Made by a program: the position numbers and the translations under genes. A stretch of 64,000 nt of DNA from JAGOEY01 sp017997515 (GTDB taxonomy: Bacteria > Pseudomonadota > Gammaproteobacteria > Burkholderiales > Burkholderiaceae_C), in contig CP111109.1 of NCBI GenBank assembly GCA_026314275.1, positions 1,612,001 to 1,676,000 on the forward strand, read 5' to 3'. The notes under the pieces were generated by a model. The model was not told the DNA's origin and ran no database searches. It was given only the letters and a program-made list of their open reading frames with translations. Shown here in pieces: positions 50,689-58,545 of the stretch; the first letter of the stretch is position 1, and every line of letters begins with the position of its first letter.

Positions 50689-51775
50689 CCCTTCTTGCCC
50701 GCACCGCCGCCGCCAGCCCCTGCAGCACCGGCACCGTCTGCGCCATGCTGATACACGCGTCCGTTACCGACACACCCACCTTCAAAGGCTGGCCGGGCAC
50801 GATGTCCTGGCGGCCTTCTTCCAGGTGGCTCTCGACCATCAGCCCGGTGATGCGTTTGTCACCCGCCGCGATCTGCTGCGCCACGTTGGCGGCCACCTCG
50901 ATCTGTTTCTGGTGCTGCTTGCTGCTGTTGGCGTGTGACACATCCACCATCACCTGTTCGCGCAGGCCCGCCGCCTTCAGCAGCGCGCAGGCCGCGTCCA
51001 CATCGGCCGCCGCATAGTTGGGCAGCTTGCCGCCGCGCAGAATCACATGGCAGTCCTGGTTGCCCCGGGTCTCGAAGATGGCGGCCTGGCCCATCTTGGT
51101 CATGCCCATAAACGCGTGTGGTGCCTGCGCCGCCTGGATCGCGTCACTCGCCACTTTCAGCCCGCCGTCCGTGCCGTTCTTGAAACCCACCGGGCACGAC
51201 AGGCCCGACGCCAGCTGCCGGTGGCTCTGGCTCTCGGTCGTGCGCGCGCCAATCGCGCCCCAGCTCACCAGGTCGCTGATGAACTGCGGCGACAACAGAT
51301 CCAGAAACTCCGTGCCCACGGGCAGGCCCAGCGCCAACACATCCAGCAGCAGCGCCCGCGCCATCTCCAGCCCCTCGTTGATGGCAAAACTGCCGTCCAG
51401 GTGCGGGTCGTTGATGTAGCCCTTCCAGCCCACCGTGGTGCGCGGCTTTTCGAAATACACGCGCATCACCACCAGCAGGTCGTCCGCCAGCGCATCGGCC
51501 TGCACCTTCAGCTGCCGCGCATAGTCCATCGCCTGCCCATGGTCGTGGATAGAGCACGGCCCCACCACCACAATCAAGCGGTCATCCGCGCCATGCAGCA
51601 CCCGCGAGATCGCAGCGCGGCTGCCCTCCACCAGCGCCAGCGCCTCGGCAGGCACCGGCAGCCATTCCTGCAGCAGCGCGGGGGTGATGAGCGGGCGCAC
51701 CGCACCAATACGCGTGTCGTCAATGCGGGTGGTGTCGTGGGTGGTGAGGGAGGGGGTGTGGGCGTGGGGGGTCAT
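50684..51775 (-). CDS. aroG: 3-deoxy-7-phosphoheptulonate synthase (DAHP synthase, type I)
   Basis: 363 residues. It condenses phosphoenolpyruvate and erythrose 4-phosphate, the first step of aromatic amino-acid synthesis. Motifs: VVGPCSIHD (about residues 71-79), RVYFEKPRTTVGWKGYINDP, GARTTESQSHR, VGFKNGTDG, HVILRGG and MVDVSHANSSKQH, with the metal-binding Cys, His, Glu and Asp. The class is AroF/G/H-like; which amino acid feeds back cannot be told, so the symbol is a best guess. The last codons run into a family A repeat. Confidence 0.93.
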   Translation of the reverse strand: MTPHAHTPSLTTHDTTRIDDTRIGAVRPLITPALLQEWLPVPAEALALVEGSRAAISRVLHGADDRLIVVVGPCSIHDHGQAMDYARQLKVQADALADDLLVVMRVYFEKPRTTVGWKGYINDPHLDGSFAINEGLEMARALLLDVLALGLPVGTEFLDLLSPQFISDLVSWGAIGARTTESQSHRQLASGLSCPVGFKNGTDGGLKVASDAIQAAQAPHAFMGMTKMGQAAIFETRGNQDCHVILRGGKLPNYAAADVDAACALLKAAGLREQVMVDVSHANSSKQHQKQIEVAANVAQQIAAGDKRITGLMVESHLEEGRQDIVPGQPLKVGVSVTDACISMAQTVPVLQGLAAAVRARRG

Positions 51776-51852
51776 GGGGGGGATTGTCGCTGGGGGTGTG
51801 CGGGGTTGGATGCCATCTGGGACCGCCGAGGTAGAACCTGGCATGCCTGTGC

Positions 51853-53226
51853 GTGGGACAATTGTTCAATACTCACTGGGAGACCCGCGTGTTCAATTTA
51901 GAAGGCACACCTTACCTGCTCGATCCAAAGGCTTCCGAGCAGGTTAAAACGCGACTTGATGCTATTGAGGAGCGCGTGTTGCTTCTCCGCCGAAACGGAA
52001 CGCTCACGGAGCAAACTGTCAAGGACTACTACGGCGAGAAGCGCTTTGAGCAAGTCGCGGAATCGAACGCCATAGAGGGGAGCACCTTGTCGGCCGGTGA
52101 GACAGAGCTTGCCGTTCTCAAGGGCATAACGATCACGGGTCATGACCCTGCGTACGCGAAGGATGCGATGGCATTGGATCGGGCATTGACCCGCATCACA
52201 GAACTAGCGCGAGACACGAAGCACCCCACCAACATATCGCAGCTTCACGAAGTCCATGCCCTGCTTCTTGGGGATCGGCCGGGCGCGGGGATCTTTCGGA
52301 AAGAGCGTGTCACGATCAGAGGCGCTAAACACACGCCTCCGAAGACGTGGGAGCAGATCATGACCATGATGACCGACTGGCAAACCTGGTCCGCGGAAAA
52401 CGTCACCCTGCCCGCACCAGTCCGGTCGGCGGTTCTGCATGCTTGGCTAACGCACGTGCATCCGTTCATCGACGGCAATGGACGTATCTCAAGAGCAATA
52501 GGAAACCTTGAGCTGATTCGCGCTGGCTATCCACCGATCATCATCAAGAAGAAGGAACGTGATCGATACATTGAGGCTTTAGCCGAGTCAGATGAGGGTG
52601 GCGACATCCGTTCTTTCCTAGAGCTAATCTTCGATCGAATCGAAGGCGGGCTTACTGGGCTTGAGTTGTCCGCGAAACGAAAGCAAGGTTTCAATCCTGT
52701 CGTCGAGAAGATTCGCCAAATGCAAGAGAAGCAACTCTACATCTGGGAAACGGGCGTCAAACTACTTGCTTCAATCGTTGGGCATCGTTTGACACAGCTT
52801 CTTGAGCCGGTCGGCGGAACTGGAAGCATTCGGCTGTATGAATCGCCCCTTGACTTGGATGACTACTTGGACGTGTGCGGCGGCCGGAGTGTGTCAAGAA
52901 GCTGGGCATTCACGGTCAGGATCGAAATCCCTGGCGTTACTCGCCTAGAAAAGCTTGCCTACATCAGCCATCGCAGCAATCGAATGCACCAAGCAATGAA
53001 CTACGAAGGTGGGCCGTCTATCTATTGGTCGTCTAAGAACCCTGCAAACTTCCCAAAGTGGCTGGCCGATGGTGAAACCTCTCCTTATGCCATGGAGCTG
53101 ACTTCGAAAGCAGGAAACGGCGATGAGTGGATTGCTCGACTCTCAGACGACTCCATCCAGCGGGTTCAAACAACCGAATTGGCGTCCAGGATCGCAGATG
53201 CACTTGTCGGTCAGGTATCGGTCTAG
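51853..53226 (+). CDS. Fic-domain protein (AMPylase-like)
   Basis: 457 residues if the GTG at 51853 is used; a second GTG at 51889 is possible. The Fic motif HPFIDGNGRISR (about residue 202) is complete, with the catalytic His. An N-terminal helix has ESNAIEGSTLS, the (S/T)xxxE(G/N) motif that holds many Fic enzymes inactive, so it is a class II Fic. A long C-terminal part includes a winged-helix-like segment. Fic enzymes attach AMP or other groups to proteins. Codon use is less GC-rich than in neighbours, so transfer is likely. It is divergent from the DAHP synthase gene. Confidence 0.9.
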   Translation: MGQLFNTHWETRVFNLEGTPYLLDPKASEQVKTRLDAIEERVLLLRRNGTLTEQTVKDYYGEKRFEQVAESNAIEGSTLSAGETELAVLKGITITGHDPAYAKDAMALDRALTRITELARDTKHPTNISQLHEVHALLLGDRPGAGIFRKERVTIRGAKHTPPKTWEQIMTMMTDWQTWSAENVTLPAPVRSAVLHAWLTHVHPFIDGNGRISRAIGNLELIRAGYPPIIIKKKERDRYIEALAESDEGGDIRSFLELIFDRIEGGLTGLELSAKRKQGFNPVVEKIRQMQEKQLYIWETGVKLLASIVGHRLTQLLEPVGGTGSIRLYESPLDLDDYLDVCGGRSVSRSWAFTVRIEIPGVTRLEKLAYISHRSNRMHQAMNYEGGPSIYWSSKNPANFPKWLADGETSPYAMELTSKAGNGDEWIARLSDDSIQRVQTTELASRIADALVGQVSV

Positions 53227-53296
53227 CTCGCAACGGTTGTACCGAATGAGGTCTAACTTCTCGCTCAAGCTGGGCGCCAACGTTGGAACTTCGGAA

Positions 53297-53356
53297 TCAG
53301 AGGCTGCCCACCACCCTGTAAATCACCCGGTGTTCATCCTCAATTCAGCGTGACCA
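53297..53356 (-). pseudogene. Dead fragment of a yoeB/txe toxin gene
   Basis: The minus strand reads WSR-stop-IEDEHRVIYRVVGSL-stop, clearly related to WSRRITDEHRVVYRVDGD of the intact YoeB encoded 1 kb downstream. About 45 bases are closely similar at DNA level. It has an in-frame stop and no antitoxin gene beside it. It is a remnant of a second system or of a duplication. Confidence 0.7.
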
Positions 53357-53423
53357 CCATGGTGAACTTGACACGCACGTTCCATGTCATAACATACGGA
53401 CATTAGACAAAAAGGTGATTGTC

Positions 53424-53678
53424 ATGTCCATTCACACCGTACCAAGCCGCGACTTCTCTCGTGATCTGGGCGCCGCCAAACGCCTGACTGCAACCGGCCC
53501 CGTCTTTATCACCGACCGTGGCAAGCCCACTTTCGCGCTCCTCAAAATAGAGGACTACTACAAGCTCAGCGGTAAAACCAACACCTCCATCGTGGATCTG
53601 CTGGCCCTGCCGGGTGACGACATCGCGTTTGACCCACCGCGCGCAGACATCCAGCTGCAGGTGCCGGAGTTCGACTGA
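53424..53678 (+). CDS. Phd/YefM-family antitoxin
   Basis: 84 residues. SIHTVPSRDFSRDLGAAKRL and GPVFITDRGKPTFALLKIEDYYKL form the Phd/YefM DNA-binding fold; the tail IVDLLALPGDDIAFDPPRAD is the toxin-binding part. AAAGGTG precedes the ATG. It overlaps the VapC gene by one base and should both repress the operon and neutralise the PIN toxin. Confidence 0.92.
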   Translation: MSIHTVPSRDFSRDLGAAKRLTATGPVFITDRGKPTFALLKIEDYYKLSGKTNTSIVDLLALPGDDIAFDPPRADIQLQVPEFD

Positions 53679-54097
53679 TGTTCCTGCTCGACACCAACGT
53701 TGTCTCCGAATTGCGCCGTGCGGAGCGCGCTGCGCCAGCCGTTCTGGCCTGGGCGCGCACCACGCAGGCGTCCGAGCTGTTCATCTCGTCGATCACCGTG
53801 TTGGAGCTGGAGCGGGGTGTCATGCTGCTGGAACGCAGCGATCCGCGCCAGGGTGCCGTGCTGCGCGCCTGGCTGGACACGCAGGTTATGCCTGCGTTTG
53901 ATGGCCGGGTGCTGGCTGTGGATGCGCCCGTGGCCAGACGCTGCGCGGCGCTGCATGTGCCAGACCCGCGCCCGGAGCGGGATGGCTTGATTGGTGCGAC
54001 GGCGATGGAACACGGCTTCACGCTGGTGACCCGTAACGTGGGGGATTTTCAGATCCCGGGCATCAAGCTGCTCAACCCTTGGGGGAATGGGCCATGA
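53678..54097 (+). CDS. vapC: VapC-type PIN-domain toxin
   Basis: 139 residues of PIN fold: MFLLDTNVVSELRR (Asp5), ELFISSITVLELERGVMLLER (Glu), and RDGLIGATAMEHGFTLVTRNVGDF with Asp. The acidic residues of the metal site are all present. It is FitB-like and should cleave RNA. It is coupled to the Phd antitoxin upstream and to a 49-residue gene downstream. Confidence 0.94.
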   Translation: MFLLDTNVVSELRRAERAAPAVLAWARTTQASELFISSITVLELERGVMLLERSDPRQGAVLRAWLDTQVMPAFDGRVLAVDAPVARRCAALHVPDPRPERDGLIGATAMEHGFTLVTRNVGDFQIPGIKLLNPWGNGP

Positions 54098-54243
54098 CAG
54101 GCACCTTTCCTCAGCAAGGCCGGGTCAAGCTCGGGTCACTACTTTTCGATATGGGCCGCCAAGCCCGGTTGAGTGATGCGGAGATTGCTGTGTTCGAGCA
54201 ACTGCGTGACAAAACCCCCTTGCGCACGTCTCTTTTCGAATGA
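54094..54243 (+). CDS. Small gene coupled to vapC (49 aa), unknown
   Basis: It starts in an ATGA overlap with the vapC stop codon and gives MTGTFPQQGRVKLGSLLFDM, then GRQARLSDAEIAVFEQLRDK and TPLRTSLFE. I do not recognise the family with certainty. The LSDAE-AVFEQLRDKTP segment looks like a conserved helix pair, so it may be a whole small protein or the remains of a longer one. A role as third component of the toxin-antitoxin operon is inferred from position only. Confidence 0.6.
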   Translation: MTGTFPQQGRVKLGSLLFDMGRQARLSDAEIAVFEQLRDKTPLRTSLFE

Positions 54244-54281
54244 TCTGGCTCAGCGCTATCAAACGCGACTGCGTTGTCAGT

Positions 54282-54536
54282 TCAATAATGAAACCGCAAC
54301 TGCGCAATCCAAAGCGCATCCCCGTCCACCCTGTAAACCACCCGGTGTTCATCCGTAATCCGGCGTGACCAAAACCCGGACAGGGCATGTTTCAGCGGCT
54401 CGGGTTTGCCAATGCCCGCAAACGGTTCGCGTTGTATTTCCCGGATCAGCTTATTGATGCGCTCGACCATCTTGCGGTCTTGCTTTTGCCAGTACAGGTA
54501 GTCCTCCCACGCCTCGTCCGCAAAAATCAGCTTCAT
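54282..54536 (-). CDS. yoeB: YoeB/Txe-family toxin
   Basis: 84 residues: MKLIFADEAWEDYLYWQKQD, then LKHALSGFWSRRITDEHRVVYRV and the C-terminal QLRFHY. Glu in DEH, the Arg residues and the C-terminal His-Tyr are the YoeB active-site residues. It cuts mRNA in the ribosomal A site. The start overlaps the antitoxin stop by four bases. Confidence 0.96.
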   Translation of the reverse strand: MKLIFADEAWEDYLYWQKQDRKMVERINKLIREIQREPFAGIGKPEPLKHALSGFWSRRITDEHRVVYRVDGDALWIAQLRFHY

Positions 54537-54784
54537 GGGGCCAGCGTGCGTTCGGTGCCTTGGCCTGCTGCCAATTGGGCCGCAGCGGACAGCAGGCGTT
54601 TGGCGTTGGTGGGGTTGCGCAGCAGGTAGGCGGTTTCTTGCAGTGCCTGGAAGTCTTCCAGTGACAGCATCACCACCGACTGGTCGCCGTTGCGCGTGAT
54701 GATGAGTGCTTCATGGTCATTGCACACGCGGTCCATGGTGCTGGCCAGGCTGGCGCGTGCGGCGGAATAGGTGATGGCATCCAT
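54533..54784 (-). CDS. yefM: YefM antitoxin
   Basis: 83 residues: MDAITYSAARASLASTMDRV, CNDHEALIITRNGDQSVVML and SLEDFQALQETAYLLRNP are the signature of YefM. The acidic-poor tail binds YoeB. It precedes yoeB as usual and represses the operon through the TGTAC repeats upstream. Confidence 0.96.
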   Translation of the reverse strand: MDAITYSAARASLASTMDRVCNDHEALIITRNGDQSVVMLSLEDFQALQETAYLLRNPTNAKRLLSAAAQLAAGQGTERTLAP

Positions 54785-54797
54785 GGGCGGACTCCTT

Positions 54798-54820
54798 TGT
54801 TGTACGTTTTATTGTACAAA
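54798..54820 (-). promoter_or_regulatory. YefM operator with TGTAC repeats
   Basis: TTGTTGTACG and TTGTACAAAT frame a T-rich spacer 15 to 35 bases before the yefM start. YefM operators in other bacteria have TGTACA core half-sites, so this is the likely autoregulatory site. Confidence 0.65.
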
Positions 54821-54844
54821 TGACGCCCTGGTTTGTCTATCTCT

Positions 54845-55357
54845 TCAAGGCCGCCGAAACGCCGTCTTCTGCTTAGACCAGTAGCTGGACGCCAGCTGGT
54901 CCAGCCGCACCGTGCCCCCTGTGGACGGTGCGTGCACAAACCGCCCTTCCCCCACATAAATCCCCGCATGGGTCGGGTTGCGGCCCGCGCCAAAAATCAC
55001 CAGGTCACCCGTGCGTAATTCGCTGCTATTGACCGCTTGCCCAAAACCCCCCAGCTGCGCCACGGTGCGCGGCGGGGCCACACCGGCGCGGCTTTTGTAG
55101 ACGTAGCCAATCAGGCCGCTGCAGTCAAAGCCGCTGTCAGGTGTGTTGCCGCCGTAGCGGTAGGGCGTGCCCACCAGCCCCAGCGCATGGATGGCGATGT
55201 CGCTGGCCTGGTCTGGGGACAGGTTGGAGTACGGGGTGGTGCGGGTTGGCGACGAGGAAGAAGATTGTGGCGGCGTGGTGCCGCAACCGGCCAGCAGCAC
55301 GGCAGCGGACAGGGCCAGGCAGGGGAAGAAGGCGCGCATGGCGTAAGGGTAGCGCAT
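54845..55357 (-). CDS. NlpC/P60-family lipoprotein, peptidoglycan endopeptidase
   Basis: 170 residues. The N-terminus MRYPYAMRAFFPCLALSAAV is followed by LLAGCG (lipobox), so it is anchored to a membrane. The NlpC/P60 domain has GTPYRYGGNTPDSGFDCSGLIGYVY (Cys of the triad), PTHAGIYVG (His) and FVHAPSTGG. It should cut peptide bridges of peptidoglycan. I chose the ATG at 55357; the inner ATG at 55339 has no ribosome-binding site. Confidence 0.92.
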   Translation of the reverse strand: MRYPYAMRAFFPCLALSAAVLLAGCGTTPPQSSSSSPTRTTPYSNLSPDQASDIAIHALGLVGTPYRYGGNTPDSGFDCSGLIGYVYKSRAGVAPPRTVAQLGGFGQAVNSSELRTGDLVIFGAGRNPTHAGIYVGEGRFVHAPSTGGTVRLDQLASSYWSKQKTAFRRP

Positions 55358-55400
55358 GGTGCCGGGCTGCCTTGCGGTATATCCCTGGCACCTGAACAGG

Positions 55401-56042
55401 TTACACAAACGCCAGTTCACGCTGGGGCGACTGGTCTTGCACCCGGCGTTCGATAAACCGGCCCACACCTTGTTTGCCGCAACGTTGCAGCGCCACCAGC
55501 AGTGCATGGTCAGGCTGCTGCACACCCCAGCGTTTGCGCAGGTCGTGCTGGATCTGGCCCAGCAGCGCTGCGGCCATTTCTGCATCAGCGAGTGCGCGGT
55601 GGGCGCGGCCGGTGCGGGGCAGGTGGTGGTAGTCCACCAGTGTGCCCAGTTTGTGGCTGGGGGCCTGTGGGTACAGACGGCGTGACAGCAGCACGGTGCA
55701 CGCAAATACATGGGGTGCGGCCACACCCGCAAGCGCCAGTTCGGCTTGCCAGAATTTGCTGTCGAACGATGCGTTGTGCGCCACCATCGGTGCGCCGTTC
55801 ACAAAACGTGCGGCGTCGGCCATCACCTGCGCCGCAGCGGGTGCGGCATCCACCATGGCATTGGTGATGCCCGTGAGTTGCGTGATGAAACCGGGGATGT
55901 AGACACCGGTGTTCATCAGGCTTTGGAACCGGTCCACGACCTGCCCGTTTTCCACCAGCACGATGCCGATCTCCGTGGCGCGTGCGCCCTGACCGGGCGA
56001 CATGCCGGTGGTTTCGAAGTCGATGACGGCGATGGGGTTCAA
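55401..56042 (-). CDS. DnaQ-like 3'-5' exonuclease (DEDDh)
   Basis: 213 residues. VIDFETTGMSPGQGA (DxE), MVAHNASFDSKFW (second Asp) and GRAHRALADAEMAAALL (His and last Asp) complete the DEDDh active site. It resembles the DNA polymerase III epsilon proofreading domain but is stand-alone. The start codon is a TTG preceded by AAGGG; no better start is seen. Confidence 0.92.
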   Translation of the reverse strand: MNPIAVIDFETTGMSPGQGARATEIGIVLVENGQVVDRFQSLMNTGVYIPGFITQLTGITNAMVDAAPAAAQVMADAARFVNGAPMVAHNASFDSKFWQAELALAGVAAPHVFACTVLLSRRLYPQAPSHKLGTLVDYHHLPRTGRAHRALADAEMAAALLGQIQHDLRKRWGVQQPDHALLVALQRCGKQGVGRFIERRVQDQSPQRELAFV

Positions 56043-56218
56043 GACGCTGGCCCTTGTATGCCCGGCCGCACATTCCGTACGACGGTGGAATGGTGGCGTT
56101 GCAGAGTGGGTTCAGGCGTCCGTGGCATGAGGCGAATTATGCGGGGCGTGTTATTTGCACCCCGTCGCATGTGCCTCAGCACAAATACTGGATGGGCCAA
56201 TTTTTGGGCAAAAAATAC

Positions 56219-56282
56219 TATGAAAATAGTAGCTGTCTGCGTCCGTCTGATGGGCGCGCAAGGGCTTTTTGATGTGAAAAAT
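56219..56282 (+). repeat. Dispersed repeat family B, copy 9
   Basis: TATGAAAATAGTAGCTGTCT, then GCGTCCGTCTGATGGGCGCG and CAAGGGCTTTTTGATGTGAA. It lies in the 264-base space between the exonuclease and PNP-oxidase-like genes, which otherwise holds nothing I can name. Confidence 0.7.
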
Positions 56283-56306
56283 TTCCTCTGCGTCAACCCC
56301 AAGCAG

Positions 56307-56810
56307 TCACGACAAATGCAGCTTCCGGTGTTCCCCCAGGTTGCGCGGCGGCTCGCCCGTCAGCGCGGCCTTGGCCATCTTGAACAACTGCACCATCTTG
56401 CTTTCTTTCACGTCCCAGTACTCGGCGTGGTGGATACGGACCACCAGCAGCGCCAGCGACGGGTCGGTCACGCCGCCGGGGAACCAGGCTTTGGCCAAAG
56501 GTGTCCACAGCAGCTCTTTGAGTGCGGGGTCGTCCCGGGTCTCGGCGTGGGCACACAGCGACACGTAGGTGTCGGCTTCAGGGTTGGCGTACGACACATT
56601 GACGGTGCCGTCGCGCTGCAGGTTGCTGTACAGCTCGGTGTCGCGTGAGATGAAGAAGTACAACTTGCTGTCACGGTCCAGCGTCTTGTTCATCGTGGTC
56701 AGCGGGTGTGCGTGCAGCATGCCGGTGACCGTGCGGTGGGTCAACATGCCGAACCGCATGTCCTTGATCAGCTTCCACAGCGTGTCGTGGGCGGAGGTGT
56801 CGTTGAGCAT
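56307..56810 (-). CDS. PNP-oxidase-like (general stress protein 26) flavin-binding protein
   Basis: 167 residues with the split-barrel fold of the pyridoxamine-phosphate-oxidase superfamily: LIKDMRFGMLTHRTVTGMLHAHPLTT, KLYFFISRDTELYSNLQRDGTVNVSYANP and VVRIHHAEYWDVKESKM. It resembles general stress protein 26, which binds FMN/FAD. The substrate is unknown. ATG at 56810 fits the domain start. Confidence 0.9.
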   Translation of the reverse strand: MLNDTSAHDTLWKLIKDMRFGMLTHRTVTGMLHAHPLTTMNKTLDRDSKLYFFISRDTELYSNLQRDGTVNVSYANPEADTYVSLCAHAETRDDPALKELLWTPLAKAWFPGGVTDPSLALLVVRIHHAEYWDVKESKMVQLFKMAKAALTGEPPRNLGEHRKLHLS

Positions 56811-56923
56811 GGTGAAGTCCTGTGTAGTGGCTGGCACTCCACTCTAGGACGCACGCTGTTTGCAGTCCGTGGGCCGGGGGCGGTGCAGTGCGTCAGTGCT
56901 GTCCCACACATGCGCCAGCCTTA

Positions 56924-57084
56924 GGATGCTCTGCATAACTCCTCGCGGTGTGTGATAGCGCGGGCTCGGGCGGTCTGCTGCGTTGCCTTTCTTGCCAATA
57001 GCCGTGCTATTGGCTGCAAAACGCGCCTTGCATCCCATCCCGATCCGCACTACACACCCACGCGTAGAGTTATGCAGAGCATCC
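56924..57084. repeat. Long inverted-repeat element, family C, copy 2
   Basis: The ends (56924-56940 and 57068-57084) are a perfect 17-base inverted repeat and the pairing continues inward with few mismatches (CTCGCGG-GTGTG / CACACCCACGCG). The core CGGGCGGTCTGCTGCGTTGC ... CCAATAGC-CGT-GCTATTGG ... GCGCCTTGCATCCCATCCCG matches that of copy 1, while the outer arms are unrelated to those of copy 1. It ends right at the stop codon of yjdM. Confidence 0.88.
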
Positions 57085-57085
57085 C

Positions 57086-57442
57086 TTACGCCTTTTTCAG
57101 AAACTCCGACTTGAGCATGAAGCTGCCCTGGTCTGTCTTGCAGTCCACATCGTGCCCACCACCGCCATCCACCAGGCGGATACTTTTGACCTTGGTGCCC
57201 TTTTTCAACACGGTGGAGGAGCCCTTCACCTTCAGGTCCTTGATGAGGATCACCGCGTCCCCATCGGCCAGCGGGTTGCCGTTGCTGTCGCGGATGGTGC
57301 CGTCGCTGTCCGGTGTGTCGCCCGCGTCGGTGGCCGCCTGTTGGGGCCACTCGAAGCTGCAGTCCGGGCAGATGTAGTTGGGGCTGTCGGCGTAGGTGTT
57401 TTCAAGGCCGCACTGGGGGCAGGCAGGGGCGGAATGGGGCAT
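57086..57442 (-). CDS. yjdM: YjdM/PhnA-family zinc-ribbon protein
   Basis: 118 residues. The N-terminal zinc ribbon is CPQCGLENTYADSPNYICPDC; the C-terminal SH3-like domain is DGDAVILIKDLKVKG...VLKKGTKVKSIRLVDGGGGHDVDCK. The family was once called PhnA (phosphonoacetate) but its true role in most bacteria is unknown. It is usually monocistronic, as here. Confidence 0.95.
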   Translation of the reverse strand: MPHSAPACPQCGLENTYADSPNYICPDCSFEWPQQAATDAGDTPDSDGTIRDSNGNPLADGDAVILIKDLKVKGSSTVLKKGTKVKSIRLVDGGGGHDVDCKTDQGSFMLKSEFLKKA

Positions 57443-57609
57443 GGGTGCGCTCTCAACAGGGGCTTTATCAGGGCGCTAATCGTAACAAGCACCACCACAA
57501 GCCTGGGCGTGCAGGCTGGCGGACGTAAAGGGCTGTGGCCTACATCCCCCGACGGGCTTCACTTTTACGATGAAGTGCTCAACACGCGAGAAGCACAAGG
57601 AGATCTGCC

Positions 57610-57954
57610 ATGCACAACATTCCGTCAGAGACAGCCCCTCCCGCCCCACCGGTATCACCTTTTGTGCCCGAGCGGCCCCAAGACCCCAACGCGCCCGACC
57701 CGTCGCCCGAGACACCCGCACCCCCGGTGACCGAACCCTCCATCGACACCACCAAACGGCAAGCACCCGGCCCCCAAAGCCCGGGTCCGGTCAAGGTGGA
57801 AGCGCCCAAACTGCCCCACGAGCGCGACCAGTCGGTGGACATGACCCAAGACACTCCCCACCCAGAAATGAAGCAGGCCTACAGCGACCTGCAGCGCGGC
57901 TTGAAGGACACCGACCGGGGGCCACCGTCCGACGTGGCGTACAAGAAGTTGTGA
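57610..57954 (+). CDS. Proline-rich hypothetical protein (114 aa)
   Basis: The protein is rich in Pro, Glu and Asp and likely unfolded in its first 80 residues (ETAPPAPPVSPFVPERPQDP). The C-terminus HPEMKQAYSDLQRGLKDTDR and GPPSDVAYKKL looks conserved and helical. A strong AAGGAG lies 8 bases before the ATG, so it is expressed. Function unknown; similar proteins are common in Comamonadaceae by my recollection. Confidence 0.8.
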   Translation: MHNIPSETAPPAPPVSPFVPERPQDPNAPDPSPETPAPPVTEPSIDTTKRQAPGPQSPGPVKVEAPKLPHERDQSVDMTQDTPHPEMKQAYSDLQRGLKDTDRGPPSDVAYKKL

Positions 57955-58029
57955 CGTTATGAACAGCGTGCAAAAGGCGGGCAGGGTGGACATACCCCGC
58001 GCTCCGCCTGAGAATCCATTACGCTTTTC

Positions 58030-58467
58030 ATGAAAGAAACCACCACCATGCACCAGCAAATTTTCGTCAACCTGCCCATCGAGAATATGGCGCGCTCGCA
58101 GGATTTCTTCCGCGCGATGGGGTATGAATTCAACGCCAACTTCACCAACGAGCAGGGTGCCTGCCTGGTGCTGGGTGACCGCTTGTACGCGATGCTGCTG
58201 GTCAAGCCGTTCTTCCAGGGCTTCACCGGCAAAACCATCGTGGACGCGAGCCAGGCCACCGAAGTGCTGGTCTGCCTGTCGTGTGAAAGCCGTGCCGAGG
58301 TCGATGCACTGGTTGCCAAAGCACTTGCCGCAGGAGGCACCGCCCCGCGCCCGCCGCAGGACCACGGGTTCATGTACGCCCATGGTTTTGAAGACCTCGA
58401 CGGCCACATCTGGGAGCTGGCCTGGATGGACACCAGCGCGCTGGCCAACCCGACCAGCGACGCTTGA
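58030..58467 (+). CDS. VOC/glyoxalase-like protein
   Basis: 145 residues of the VOC fold: IFVNLPIENMARSQDFFRAMGYEFN at the start, the central EVLVCLSCESRAEVDALVAKALAAGG and the end GHIWELAWMD with the metal-binding Glu. It is PhnB/YaeR-like with an unknown substrate. ATG at 58030 or 58048 (MHQQIF) are both possible; the second fits the family better. Confidence 0.9.
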   Translation: MKETTTMHQQIFVNLPIENMARSQDFFRAMGYEFNANFTNEQGACLVLGDRLYAMLLVKPFFQGFTGKTIVDASQATEVLVCLSCESRAEVDALVAKALAAGGTAPRPPQDHGFMYAHGFEDLDGHIWELAWMDTSALANPTSDA

Positions 58468-58545
58468 GTTTCACGGCTTTGCGGGTTCGGTGCGAGGTGT
58501 GAGAAGCTTGCGCTCTCAAGCCTTCACCGACCTACCCACCAAGCC

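Noticed and set aside
56054..56272. 72-residue frame between the exonuclease and PNP-oxidase-like genes
   Set aside because: It runs through a family B repeat and lacks coding features.
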